This document shows, one piece after another, positions 11,901 through 21,199 of a DNA stretch of 64,000 bases; position 1 is the first letter of the stretch; every line of letters begins with the position of its first letter. The DNA is from Leishmania mexicana MHOM/GT/2001/U1103 (lineage: Eukaryota; Euglenozoa; Kinetoplastea; Trypanosomatida; Trypanosomatidae). The stretch spans positions 744,001 through 808,000 of the forward strand of contig NC_018335.1 of NCBI RefSeq assembly GCF_000234665.1, written 5' to 3'. The position numbers and the translations under genes are program-made. The notes beneath the pieces are model-generated. The model was not told where the DNA came from and ran no database searches. It saw only the letters and a program-made list of their open reading frames with translations.

Positions 11901-11977
11901 GCGGGCAGCAGCAGACTCAGCTGACGCGAATTTTCAGGAAGCGGCCTGGGCTTATCGGCAGAGGTGGACACGCTCGC
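8967..11977. other. Intergenic spacer, 3.0 kb, strongly purine-rich on plus strand
   Basis: No credible gene is seen. Plus-strand sequence from about 9950 to 11400 is dominated by A/G with CA and GACAGACAGA microrepeats, so the transcribed strand is pyrimidine-rich. Long minus-strand frames here (for example 9668-10531) are Cys/Phe/Leu/Ser-rich by-products of that bias. A purine block at about 9160-9225 could supply the polypyrimidine tract for the J-protein gene. A (TA)n tract lies at 10555-10573. Confidence 0.6.
10555..10573. repeat. (TA)n microsatellite
   Basis: This is a perfect alternating TA run of about 19 bp inside the purine-rich spacer. Confidence 0.85.
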
Positions 11978-13261
11978 CTATCGGTCCTTCCTTCTCGGTG
12001 CCAGCGCGCTCGTCTTCTGCCCAGCGCCAACGGAGGAGCAACTAAACGTCGTGCTGTTGGGCCGAAATTTCGAGCCCAAGTCTCTGCGCCTCGACGGCCT
12101 GGAGGACGCACTCGATCTTGCACGCTGCCGGATTTCGGGTGGAATCATCGAACCCTGATGCAAGCCGGAGGGCCGCTGCTTACGCGCTGTACCACCTTCG
12201 TACTTGGGCGTGTGAATGGGCTTCGTCTCGCGCTTCCGCTGCAGAGGTGTGCTCACGCCTGAAGCGCGACGTCTGCTTGTAGCTACGGCGTGTGGCGAAT
12301 GTGTTCTTGCCGCCACCGGCTTAGCTTTATCAGCGGCACTGGCTCGCGCTGGGATGTCACCAACGGGCCTTCCGCCGCAAAAACGCAGCAGTGCCATGTA
12401 GAGGGCCTCACGCTGCACAATCTGATTCACAGAGTGACCGTAGGACGCCATAACGGCCTCGGGGTGGCGCAGGAAGCCGACTGCCAGAGACTGCAGCGCG
12501 GTAACAAAATCGCACTGCCACTGCGGACTAGTGATCTCAGCGCGGTGGGCCGAGACGAACCGACGGAACTGCTCCAAGTCTTGGACGGCCTCGCCGTCGT
12601 GCATCAGGGCTTGGAGAATCACCACACCATTGCGCACCAGCTCGTCACAGTCCGTGACACCCTTGTCGGCCAGCGAGCAAAGATGCACCATCTGCATCGC
12701 CTCCCGCTCTGCGAAGCTGACGAAGGCCTCGCCAATGATACGCCGGAGAGCATGGTCAGCTGCGAGCACCTTCTCCTGGAAGCTCATTACGGGACGGATA
12801 CTGGCACGATACTGCAAGGCGTGCGACGCCTTGCGTACGCGGATCGCTTCAGAGACGCCGAGAAGCAGCACCTCTAGTCGCGTGCGAATCCGCTCGAGCG
12901 ACACCTGGCTGGAGTGCATCAGCACCGTCTCCTCGTCCATGGTCCACAGCAACGACAGACCATCAGGATCAGCGTACGGCGCGTCGTCCACTGTCCTTTC
13001 TGGATCGTGAGACTCCTCGTCCTCCTCGGCATCGCCTCCGCAGGCCGCGTACAAGGTTTGCGGTTGACCTGCAGCGTCTGCCTCGCTCCAATCAGACGGC
13101 GACGCGTCGTCCACCTCGCCGTACATCAACTGTGTCTCAAGCCGCTCTGTAGCATGCCCCGACTCCTGTTTGATCTCGCCCTTGTTCAGATGTGCGCACT
13201 CGTTGGCGTTTGATTGGTTCTCCGCCGGCACAATGCAGCCCTTCGGGTTGTGTTGCTCCAT
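11978..13261 (-). CDS. Hypothetical protein, 427 aa
   Basis: I do not recognise this protein. It begins with an ATG at 13261. Residues 1-100 are acidic and polar. Residues about 105-290 look globular and helical, with well-spaced hydrophobics (for example LERIRTRLEVLLLGVSEAIR and ALQSLAVGFLRHPEAVMASY). Residues about 300-427 form a basic, Ser/Arg/Pro-rich, probably disordered tail ending APRRKDR. No signal peptide, membrane span or catalytic motif is visible. Codon usage and third-position G/C bias fit the neighbouring genes, supporting a real gene. Confidence 0.8.
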   Translation of the reverse strand: MEQHNPKGCIVPAENQSNANECAHLNKGEIKQESGHATERLETQLMYGEVDDASPSDWSEADAAGQPQTLYAACGGDAEEDEESHDPERTVDDAPYADPDGLSLLWTMDEETVLMHSSQVSLERIRTRLEVLLLGVSEAIRVRKASHALQYRASIRPVMSFQEKVLAADHALRRIIGEAFVSFAEREAMQMVHLCSLADKGVTDCDELVRNGVVILQALMHDGEAVQDLEQFRRFVSAHRAEITSPQWQCDFVTALQSLAVGFLRHPEAVMASYGHSVNQIVQREALYMALLRFCGGRPVGDIPARASAADKAKPVAARTHSPHAVATSRRRASGVSTPLQRKRETKPIHTPKYEGGTARKQRPSGLHQGSMIPPEIRQRARSSASSRPSRRRDLGSKFRPNSTTFSCSSVGAGQKTSALAPRRKDR

Positions 13262-15800
13262 GATGTCGGCCTGTACGATGGCGTTGATATCGACGATTGG
13301 GTGGGAGACGCACCTGCACGGCTTCGTTTCTTTTGTTGTTGTTGTTTGTGGCAGTAGATAATGGCACTACACCTCCGGAGATGGAGAATCACGGAACAGC
13401 ACACGAAAAAAAAAGGATCTACACAACTGCATACGCGCCCAGACACACAAACTCACATAGAGAGAGACAGCTACAGCACAGAACAGGGGGAGGGTGCGCA
13501 CAGCCGTTGGGCAATCGTACGGATTCGTGTCCCTCAGTATGCGTCTCTACTGGCAACGCCTTCTGCGTGTCGCGAGACAATGAGTTGAAGAGCAAGCAAC
13601 AAAAGAAAGAGTGAGCGTGGGTCCTCGTGGGAAGGTCAAACAGGGGGAGGAGCAGGAGGAAGAGAAGAGGGGGGCGAATCGGTTTGAAATACTCGAGTAA
13701 AAAAAAATAAAGGAGAAACGCAGAAGGGAAGCACTGAGGTGCGTGGCAGTGAAGGGCTGACGAGTGAGCAAGGGGGATTGTGGAACGGGGGTGGGGTTGG
13801 AGTAGGTGTGCCGCGCCCTTCATGACACGGAATTGCGAAGGGGATAACAGGAAGAAGGGAGCGAGTGTGGCGGATGGCAGACCCTGCATGGGAGAGGGCG
13901 GTAAGAACCATAAAAGGAGGAGGGGATAGCTGCAAGGCAAACGGTGCTTCGTACCGTCGCAAACGGAAGCTGGTAAGTTTTTTTGTCTTGGTGAAACACC
14001 GCCAGAGTGATTACCTCACCCACCCACCCCTGCCGCCACGTATGTGCTCGTGCAAGCTCCCCCTACCCCTCCCCCTCAAGTCACGCGAGCTCGATGTGCG
14101 GGATTCGCCCATTCTCTTTTTCGCTGAAGCCGACGTGACAAGGAAGCAACCAACGACGATCTCTGACCAGATCGAAAACGTCACACCCTCTTTCGCACCC
14201 GTCCCGGAGACGAGTAAGAAAAGTGGGGGAGGCAAGCAGCAGGACTTCCTCTACACACACGAAGTCAACGCTCGGCAACGCCGTCCACCTCGGACGCAGC
14301 TCCTTAAAACTGTTTGTTTATCAAATACGTCCATTCAATGCCACCACACATGAGTCGAACCCCATACTAGACCGTTGGCATGTCACAGGCCCCGCATCGC
14401 CTGGTGCGAAGCAGCGTGAGGCACACGTGCTACAGCAATGCGCCGACTCAGACATCTCAGCACGGTCTCTGCCCTCAAACTCTACCAATCCGCCTCGCAG
14501 CCGCTCCTCCATCATGCCCAGCCGCCACCCCTGGTGCGTCCACCAGGGTTGCAATCAGCCTCCCCGCAGCACTAGGCAGTGAGATGGTCGGAAGTGACAT
14601 ACGCTCGAGTCACGCGGACGCTCTGCCAATCACATGGATGGCGCAAGCGTGTTTAGCATCGCAGGGCTCTCCAGCGCAGCGTCATCCGCGACCTAACCGC
14701 CGACGTCAGCAGCGATGCATCACTCTGGCCTTCCCATGCCGCAGGTTCCTGACCCTGTCATGACCAGAAGCGGTTCGACATTTTACAGAGATAGGAAGGG
14801 GAAGGGGTGGGGGCTGCCTGGCTTCCTCGCGGAGTCGGCACTGTACCCTGAATACCACACTTCGATGTCGCCCACCATCAAGGCTCTTTGACACAAAGAA
14901 GTGAGGGGAGCATGTGTTGTCCTGTCATTTCCTACTCGCAACGCACCATACGCCGGGCAAGAGAAGCCCCTACGGTGCGAGCGAACTTTCCGTGCCGAAG
15001 AGATGCAGCGGCCACACCTTTTTCCTGCCTTTTCGTTTATGTTGCCCCTGCTGCCCCGCAGCAGTTGAAAGAAGTATCGTTAGGCACAGTACTCATGCGC
15101 ACAAGGCGCACGGCCGCGCGGTGAGGAAGACACAGAGAAGAATAAGAAGAAAAGGGAGAGAGCCACCGCGGAACAACGACACGTGAATGGATGCTTACAA
15201 ACACGCGTACATGATGAATTAAAAAATGAAAAAGGAGCGTACTGAGACAGACACACACGCACACGCACCTACGGTGCCGTCCTGCCTACAGTCACAAGAA
15301 ATATATGGCCTTTCGCTTTAAAGCATTTCTTTCTTTCTTTTTCACGCGCCCTCCAACGATCCCTCTCCCAGTATATGCGAAGGTCAGCCCAAGTGCGATG
15401 CGCGACAGCAACACCAGCACGTGAAGGGCCACATGCTCGCGAACGTCCTCTAGAGACCTGGCCGGAGATGGATCTACAACCCGAGATATATATAAAGGAG
15501 AGGCTATTAATGAGTAACAGTAGCCACAAAAAACCGTGCCATCAACTCGTGTAGCAATCAGCTCCAGAGACGCAGGGAAAGCGCACATGCACAAGCGCAC
15601 GAGCTCACCCACGTCCTTACCTACCGTATTCCAGTGTGTGCATGCGCGCGTGCGTGTCCGTGCCATCGTGTGACACGACTGTTCCTCTCCCGATGCTCAA
15701 CGGCAAAGACGAAACAAAAAGAGGCAAGATAAAAAAAGAAAGCAATAATATTAGTCAATATCGACCATCATCCCCCATCGGTGGACTCATTGACGTGCAC
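13262..15800. other. Intergenic spacer, 2.5 kb, with SIDER-like copy
   Basis: No gene is recognised. The spacer contains an old SIDER-like element at about 14349-14935, which would fall in or near the 3'UTR of the acyltransferase gene at 15801-16682. Purine-rich runs (about 13610-13740 on the plus strand) could provide the splice tract for the gene starting at 13261. Confidence 0.6.
14349..14935 (-). mobile_element. SIDER-like retroposon copy, moderately diverged
   Basis: It shares with the young copies the block GCATCGCCTGGTGCGAAGC and onward (GCAGCGTGAGGCACACGTGCT, then a GCAATGCGCCGACTCAGACA stretch), with many substitutions afterwards. The right half keeps CGCTCGAGTCACGC, CACATGGATGGCGCAAGCG, GACGTCAGCAGCGATGCATC, TGACCCTGTCATGACCAGAA and the GCCTGGCTTCCTC box. 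It has the same orientation as all other copies in the window. Boundaries are estimated by comparison between copies. Confidence 0.75.
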
Positions 15801-16682
15801 TCACGGAGCCTTCCCATCCAAACAAACTGGCGCAGAGGGAGGCTCCGCCTGAGCCTTCGCCTGCCGCGCATGTAGCTCAATGCGGTCCGGGTGCTTCTCG
15901 CGCACCTCCGTGATGGCATTCCATACGTGCCGCGACAGTTCCTCAGCCGATTTGAAGTTTCCGGCATCGATTGGATTTCCAAAGGAAAAGTAAGCGTCCG
16001 CGGCGTCCATCAGCGCCGACCCGCGCGGCCATAGCTTCTCCGTCCCACTCAATGCCAATGGTACGATTGTGGCTCCCTCGTCGACAGCGAGAGAGAAGAA
16101 TCCCAGGCGGAACGGGTTCAGTGGGCCGTCGGGTTTCTTGCTTCGAACGCCCTCCGGGAAGACACACAGCATGCGGCCACGGCGCAGACGCATTCGCGCC
16201 TTTTCCATCATTGGGCCGACCGTGCCTTCCACCGTCGCAAAGCTTGACCCCTTGTCACGGAAGTACACGGGTAGGTCGCCGGCGTTGTACATCGCCCACC
16301 CACCAAACGGTACACGGAACAGTCCGGCCTTCGCGATCCACGTGCCATCACGCGGCAGTAAGGAGCGGATGGACACAAACGGGTCGGCACTGCTGAGGTG
16401 GTTCAGCATGACGATCACCTTCTTGCTCTTCACCTCCGGAAACTTGTTGAGGACATGAATGCACCAGAACGGGTTCAGCAGGTCCATGCCGACAAAGCTG
16501 ACCTTGCGAAAAATGTGGCCGCAGATGTCCTGGCGGAACTCAGTTGTCGTGAAGGGGAAGGAGACCACGATGAAGATGACCTGTGCCACCCAGGTGATAA
16601 CCCACTGCAGCACCAGGGACAGGAGGAGGTACAGCGTGCACAAAAATCGGAGGAACTGACCAGGGTGTCTCCGTTCCGCCAT
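15801..16682 (-). CDS. PlsC-family acyltransferase (1-acylglycerol-3-phosphate acyltransferase-like)
   Basis: A 293-residue membrane acyltransferase. A long hydrophobic segment (about residues 10-42) is followed by the acyltransferase domain. Motif I, NHLSSAD (NHx4D), is at 94-100 and motif III, FPEGVRS, at 175-181, with a VPLALSGTEKLWPRG block near 207. These are the signature motifs of enzymes that transfer an acyl group from acyl-CoA to lysophosphatidic acid, making phosphatidic acid in the ER. The family also includes lysophospholipid and dihydroxyacetone-phosphate acyltransferases, so the exact acceptor is inferred. The ATG at 16682 is chosen: it gives the usual short N-terminus before the membrane span, and a clear polypyrimidine tract plus AG lies about 115 nt upstream. 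Confidence 0.9.
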   Translation of the reverse strand: MAERRHPGQFLRFLCTLYLLLSLVLQWVITWVAQVIFIVVSFPFTTTEFRQDICGHIFRKVSFVGMDLLNPFWCIHVLNKFPEVKSKKVIVMLNHLSSADPFVSIRSLLPRDGTWIAKAGLFRVPFGGWAMYNAGDLPVYFRDKGSSFATVEGTVGPMMEKARMRLRRGRMLCVFPEGVRSKKPDGPLNPFRLGFFSLAVDEGATIVPLALSGTEKLWPRGSALMDAADAYFSFGNPIDAGNFKSAEELSRHVWNAITEVREKHPDRIELHARQAKAQAEPPSAPVCLDGKAP

Positions 16683-16797
16683 GGTGCCGTGTAGCTCTGA
16701 TCGATCTGGGAGGCGAAATCTGTGCACAAGGACCAATAAATAAATGTAGACGCGCTGAACAGCAGGCCAAAGCCAAAGTATTGTCAAAGGCGGCACG

Positions 16798-16855
16798 CTA
16801 TCCAGTGGGGGGGCGGGGGAGGGGGGAAGAGGGAGATGAACAGAGAATGGTCAGA
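16798..16855 (-). promoter_or_regulatory. Predicted polypyrimidine tract and trans-splice acceptor
   Basis: The plus strand is almost pure purine from about 16804 to 16855, so the transcript has a long C/T tract. The first AG downstream on the minus strand is at about 16799-16798, giving a 5'UTR of roughly 115 nt for the acyltransferase gene. This is the arrangement used for spliced-leader addition in trypanosomatids. Confidence 0.5.
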
Positions 16856-17725
16856 CGACAAAAGAAGGACGGAGGCAACTCATTGACTTGGCAACGTCGT
16901 CGTCTCTCACTCCACTCCTTCGTTGTTTTTCTTGTTTTTTGATTCGACGGGTTTGCAAGCGTGAGACTCTTCTCTACGTGAAAGTCGAACAAGTCTCAGG
17001 GTGGGGGACAGAGGTGGCGATCGCGGTGGTAGTGGAGGTGGTTTGCGGACGGTAACATACGCCCACCTACGCACAAACTAGGGAAGAGAAACTGAGCGTG
17101 GCTGTGCGTAGATGCGGATGTACATGTATGTATGTGTGCTATAGAGAATTCGACAGCCAAAAAAAAAAACGGCTCTGTAGAGGTTCTGCCGTTATGAGCT
17201 ACAGTGAAGATTTCGTGTGATGGGATAATCAGCAAAGCGAACACACATGCACGCACGCACAGAGTAATGCACCAGCTAAAGCAGGAGGACAATCAGCGCG
17301 CAAGAAAAAGAAGGAAGAGTAGATCTATAGGCGTGGGTATATGTACCTCATAAAAGAAGAAACATTGACGGTGAAAGGGAGAGACACAGGTACAGGTTAC
17401 AGGGCGAGAGCGGGTAACAGGATAGGGATGCGCTGGAGTCAGGCGAAGGATCTATTCACGCAGGACGAAACACGCAGCCGCCACGAGGGGAAGGGGGGAG
17501 ACACCAGATAAGAAAGCCAAGGACACGTGGCAGTGAGGCAACTTGCCGCCCCTTCTGCAGTACCCACTGGAGTACTCTCCAGTCGGCTCGGGAGTGGCAC
17601 AGCAATCGCGCTTTCGCATGCACCTAGCTTCGCTGTTCTGTCTGATATTGTCTTTTTGGGGAAAAGGAGGGAAGGTTAACGTGCCCACTCGCTGTCAGCG
17701 AGCATGCACCACACGCCGCACTATC

Positions 17726-18085
17726 CCAGGCCTGTCAAAACCCCTCATCGCGTGCTGTCAATCATCGAGATAGTCAGGCGTTGCAGCAATGCGCCGACTC
17801 AGTCATCTCTGAACGCACCCTGCTTCAAAGTCCATCAACCAACTCCTTGCGGGTCGCTTCAGAAAAACAACGTTCAGGGCCTTACCGCCGACATCAGCAG
17901 CGATACATCACTCAGGCTTTCCCCTAAGTTCTAGCTGCCTGACCCTGTCACCACCAGAAACGGTTCGACATTGACGGATAGAAAGGCTTCCTAGCCTCCC
18001 CTTCCTCCCCACACATAGAGTGGGGGAGGATGTGCCAGACCACGGATGCCAGGCGAAGATGTCAGCCTGTCATCAGGAGCATACG
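17726..18085 (-). mobile_element. SIDER-like retroposon copy, truncated and degenerate
   Basis: It begins with an AGGCCTGTCAAAACCCCTCATCGC block matching the left end of other copies, then GCAGCAATGCGCCGACTCAG. A gap relative to longer copies follows, then GCCGACATCAGCAGCGATAC, CTGACCCTGTCACCACCAGA, GGTTCGACATT and GGCTTCC. At about 360 bp it is the shortest recognisable copy. It lies about 190 bp downstream of the stop codon of the 476-residue gene. Confidence 0.65.
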
Positions 18086-18273
18086 CAACGAAGTAGAAAT
18101 AAATATATATATATAAAGCAAAAAAAGGGAGGTCGTGAAGCCGCACAGTAGTGGGGAAAGACGCGATTTCACGCACTCGTGCGCCGCAAGAACGCGTATG
18201 TAAGCAGTGCCCAGCCAAAGGGGGGTTCGACAGCAAAAGAAAACGAGGCAGCGTGCCTTCCTTGCGCTCCTCC

Positions 18274-19704
18274 TTATAGTTCGCTCAGTGCCTCCCCAGA
18301 GTCTCGCAAGGCGTCATCGGCGTCGCCGCATCTTGCCAAGATCTGACGCAGGCTGCGACCATGCTTAGCCGCTGCTTGAACAGCGGCAGCGTATTCAGAT
18401 GTGAGATGTGCAGGCTGCGGCACTGAAGTCACAACCGTCGACAGGCGCCTATGTCGCATAGTCGATCTTGACATCAATGGCCTCAAATGTGCGCCGGACG
18501 AGAGAGGTGAGCGCGTGCCGGTACGCAGGTAGCGCTTTGTCCCGCTGTACCGCCGCCCACCTTCGTTCTCGAGGAGGCTTTCTGCTTCCGACGCGTCGTG
18601 GAGGCCGTCACCGGCGTGGAAGACACCCGAGTCCGTTGTACTGATGTCGAGCTCGTGGTCGATGAAAGTGACAATCGAGCTGTTCGGGGAGCGGAACGAG
18701 AACTCGCGCGAGCCAACGCCAGCTAAGGTCAAAGCCGCTACCTCCTCCAGCATCGAACCTGAAACGCTCGTGGGCGCTCTCAAGCACGACGCACGTGGCC
18801 CAGAGCTGGACGCGAGATTCGCGCCATGCGGGGGCTGGGTAGAAAAAGACTCGTCATAAAGGCGTGCCGTGGGGCATGCAAAAGTTAAAGCAGCTACGCT
18901 CACCACTGCAGACCGAGGCCGGCTCACTTCCTCCTCCGGTGATGAGCTGGGCACCAGCGCCTTATGCCCGCTTGCCACCTTATGCAGCGCTGGAGCCGAG
19001 TGGCACCGTATCAACCCCGCGCCGTGCAACTGATTGAGCTGCGATGGAACGGCCGACATGAGCGACGAGGATGAAAACGAAAGCACGTCTTTCGACGCTA
19101 CACCCTGCCATGTGTCGGCGGGTGATGACGCCACACAGCCCTTCTGCAAAGTTGAGTGGGATGTTCCGATGGACGAGAGAAGTATCGGCGCAGACGATGG
19201 ATGCGGCAAAACAGCTGCCTGCTTCACTGCATTTTTATGCGCTTCCTTTGATGGAAGCCGTGGCGGTACGCCCGGTGCGCCACTGCGAAAGGCTTCCGGA
19301 AAGAGTGGGTAGCCAAGGTCTGGCCACATCCTCATGCTATCGTGGTCGTTGTGGTGTGCCGCCGCGGTGCCAGTGATATCGGGCCGCCAAGACAAGGCAG
19401 GGTACAAGGAGACCGAATCCTTGGTAAAGCTAGATGGGGTGGCGATCACGGATGCTTCCTCTCTTTGTGTGTTTCGCCGCGCTCCAGCCATGATTGACTC
19501 TGGCCGGAGACAGGAGGCTAAGTTGCTGGTGGGACATGTATCCGGGTCGAGCTGGTCGTGTAGCGATGTCAAGGGCTCATGGCAGGTTCGCGGGCTGTTC
19601 GTCTCACTTTGTGCATCGGGATTAGGCTGCCATTCCATTGTGTCTAACGGCAATGTGCCTTTCAGCGGCTGCCTTGCGGAGGAGCCTGAAGGTGGCGGCT
19701 GCAT
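18274..19704 (-). CDS. Hypothetical Ser-rich protein, 476 aa
   Basis: I do not recognise this protein. It is rich in Ser, Ala, Pro and His with few hydrophobic stretches, so much of it is probably disordered. More structured-looking parts are near residues 290-345 (VVSVAALTFACPTARLYDES, then MLEEVAALTLAGVGSRE) and a helical C-terminus (EYAAAVQAAAKHGRSLRQIL). No signal peptide or membrane span is visible. The frame stays open to 19821, but the upstream portion starts with TTG. The first in-frame ATG, at 19704, is used. Moderate confidence that it is a gene: the length of the open frame and its coding-like composition support it. Confidence 0.65.
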   Translation of the reverse strand: MQPPPSGSSARQPLKGTLPLDTMEWQPNPDAQSETNSPRTCHEPLTSLHDQLDPDTCPTSNLASCLRPESIMAGARRNTQREEASVIATPSSFTKDSVSLYPALSWRPDITGTAAAHHNDHDSMRMWPDLGYPLFPEAFRSGAPGVPPRLPSKEAHKNAVKQAAVLPHPSSAPILLSSIGTSHSTLQKGCVASSPADTWQGVASKDVLSFSSSSLMSAVPSQLNQLHGAGLIRCHSAPALHKVASGHKALVPSSSPEEEVSRPRSAVVSVAALTFACPTARLYDESFSTQPPHGANLASSSGPRASCLRAPTSVSGSMLEEVAALTLAGVGSREFSFRSPNSSIVTFIDHELDISTTDSGVFHAGDGLHDASEAESLLENEGGRRYSGTKRYLRTGTRSPLSSGAHLRPLMSRSTMRHRRLSTVVTSVPQPAHLTSEYAAAVQAAAKHGRSLRQILARCGDADDALRDSGEALSEL

Positions 19705-20676
19705 ATTGCCGGATGAAGAGGAGAAGGTCCCAGCTGGGCAATAATCGTTGCAGTAGTAATGGTCGCGCAAGAGGAAGGTACCTATCCAGCGTTTGTGCGT
19801 GATGCGCGAGTCCTCGCCCAAGATCTCGTTGACGGGGTGTTGAAGTACGTTGCCAAGACAAGCCCTGAGACCGCGGCTTGTCTGCTACCCTTTTATTGCG
19901 CCCACCCACCCCCTCCTTCTCGTGCACCTGCGGCTCACAGAAACACACACAAAAACGAGCGATGCGCCAATGCGCCTGAAGGTGAAATGCCGGAGCTGCA
20001 CGCCCACAAAAAAAATCACAAGAGGAGGAAAGCAGTGGTTGTGGCAGCAGCGACTGTGTTCGCGACAGCGCATGAAAACTGTGTGAGGGAAAACCCCAGC
20101 AAACAACAAGAGCGACGCAGCACCAGAGACGAATCAAAGTGCGCGTCTGTGTGTCTGTGTGTGTGTGTGTGTGGGAGGCGACAAGTGCACACTCCGCAGC
20201 GGAAGGAAAGTGTGCTGTGGGAAGGCCAGAGAGAACACTGATAGAGCAGGCCTCATCGCAAACATTCAATGGGTGTGGGAAAAGAGAGGCGAGAGCAAGG
20301 CGTACAAGGCGAGGGCGGACAGACAGGTAAAAAGTCGGCTAGACAGTGGTAGAAAGGACCAGAAACAGATCACGGTTTCTTGTGCATTCAATGGCCTGCC
20401 CTGCTCACCTCGAACCCCTCTGCGGAAGGCACCCATACGTCTCGCACAAGCAAAAAGCCGGAGGGTGCTTAATACAACACGATCCATCTCCTTTCTTCCC
20501 TTTCGTTTGTCTATCGCAGTTCGGCTCAGCTCGAGGCACCACAGCGTGCCTGGGCGCTGTTCGAAGATACGCATGAACCGAAGCACGTCGCAGTCACGCC
20601 TACCAAAAAAAAATACACCGCATTTACTTTTTCGGCTGTTGTTCAATGTGTGCTCATGTCGCTAAAATACCTCCAT

Positions 20677-21195
20677 GAGCTAAGCGCCACCCTACCCCCT
20701 GGCCCGTCACCCACCCCGCATCGCCTGGTGCGAAGCAGCGTGAGGCACACGTGCTGCAGCAACGCGCCGACTCAGCCATCTCAGCACGGCCTCTGCCTCG
20801 AGCTCTACCCACCACCGCAGCCTCGCAGGTCGCCTCGCAGGCCGCTCCCCCATCATGCCGGTCGCCACACGGTGCGTCCGCCATCGGGGGGCGACACTCA
20901 GGCTCCCCACGCTAGTGGCCACCTAGGGACGGCTGTGAGATGCCTTCGAGTCACGCTGACACTCTGCCTAATCATACAGATGGCACAGCCGTGCCCGCTG
21001 TCACGGCTCGCTCTGACGCAACACTATCTGGGAGCTCATCACCGACATCAGCAGTGATACACCGCTCCGACCTCTCATTCGTCCAAGGTTTTTGGTAACA
21101 TAAGCGCCACAAGTGGTTCCACATTTAACAGTCATGGGGATAAAGGTGAGAGCTGCTCGCCCGTCCATTCATAGAGAGTGAGGCGTTTATTGCAC
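20677..21195 (-). mobile_element. SIDER-like retroposon copy, mosaic
   Basis: From GAGCTAAGCGCCACC at 20677 to about 20935 I read no difference from the copy at 53652 onward. After a short changed stretch (TGTGAGATG against TGGGGGATG) identity resumes to about 20975. From AATCAT on, the sequence abruptly turns into a diverged version resembling the old copies (CACCGACATCAGCAGTGATAC, AGTGGTTCCACATTTAACAG). It abuts the degenerate ingi-type element on its right. Orientation is the same as the other copies. Confidence 0.8.
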
Positions 21196-21199
21196 CCTG

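Larger units (their letters stand above)
16683..18273. other. Intergenic spacer, 1.6 kb
   Basis: The left part carries the acyltransferase 5'UTR and splice signals. A degenerate SIDER-like copy lies at about 17726-18085, close to the stop codon of the gene at 18274-19704 and therefore probably in its 3'UTR. No gene is seen. Confidence 0.6.
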
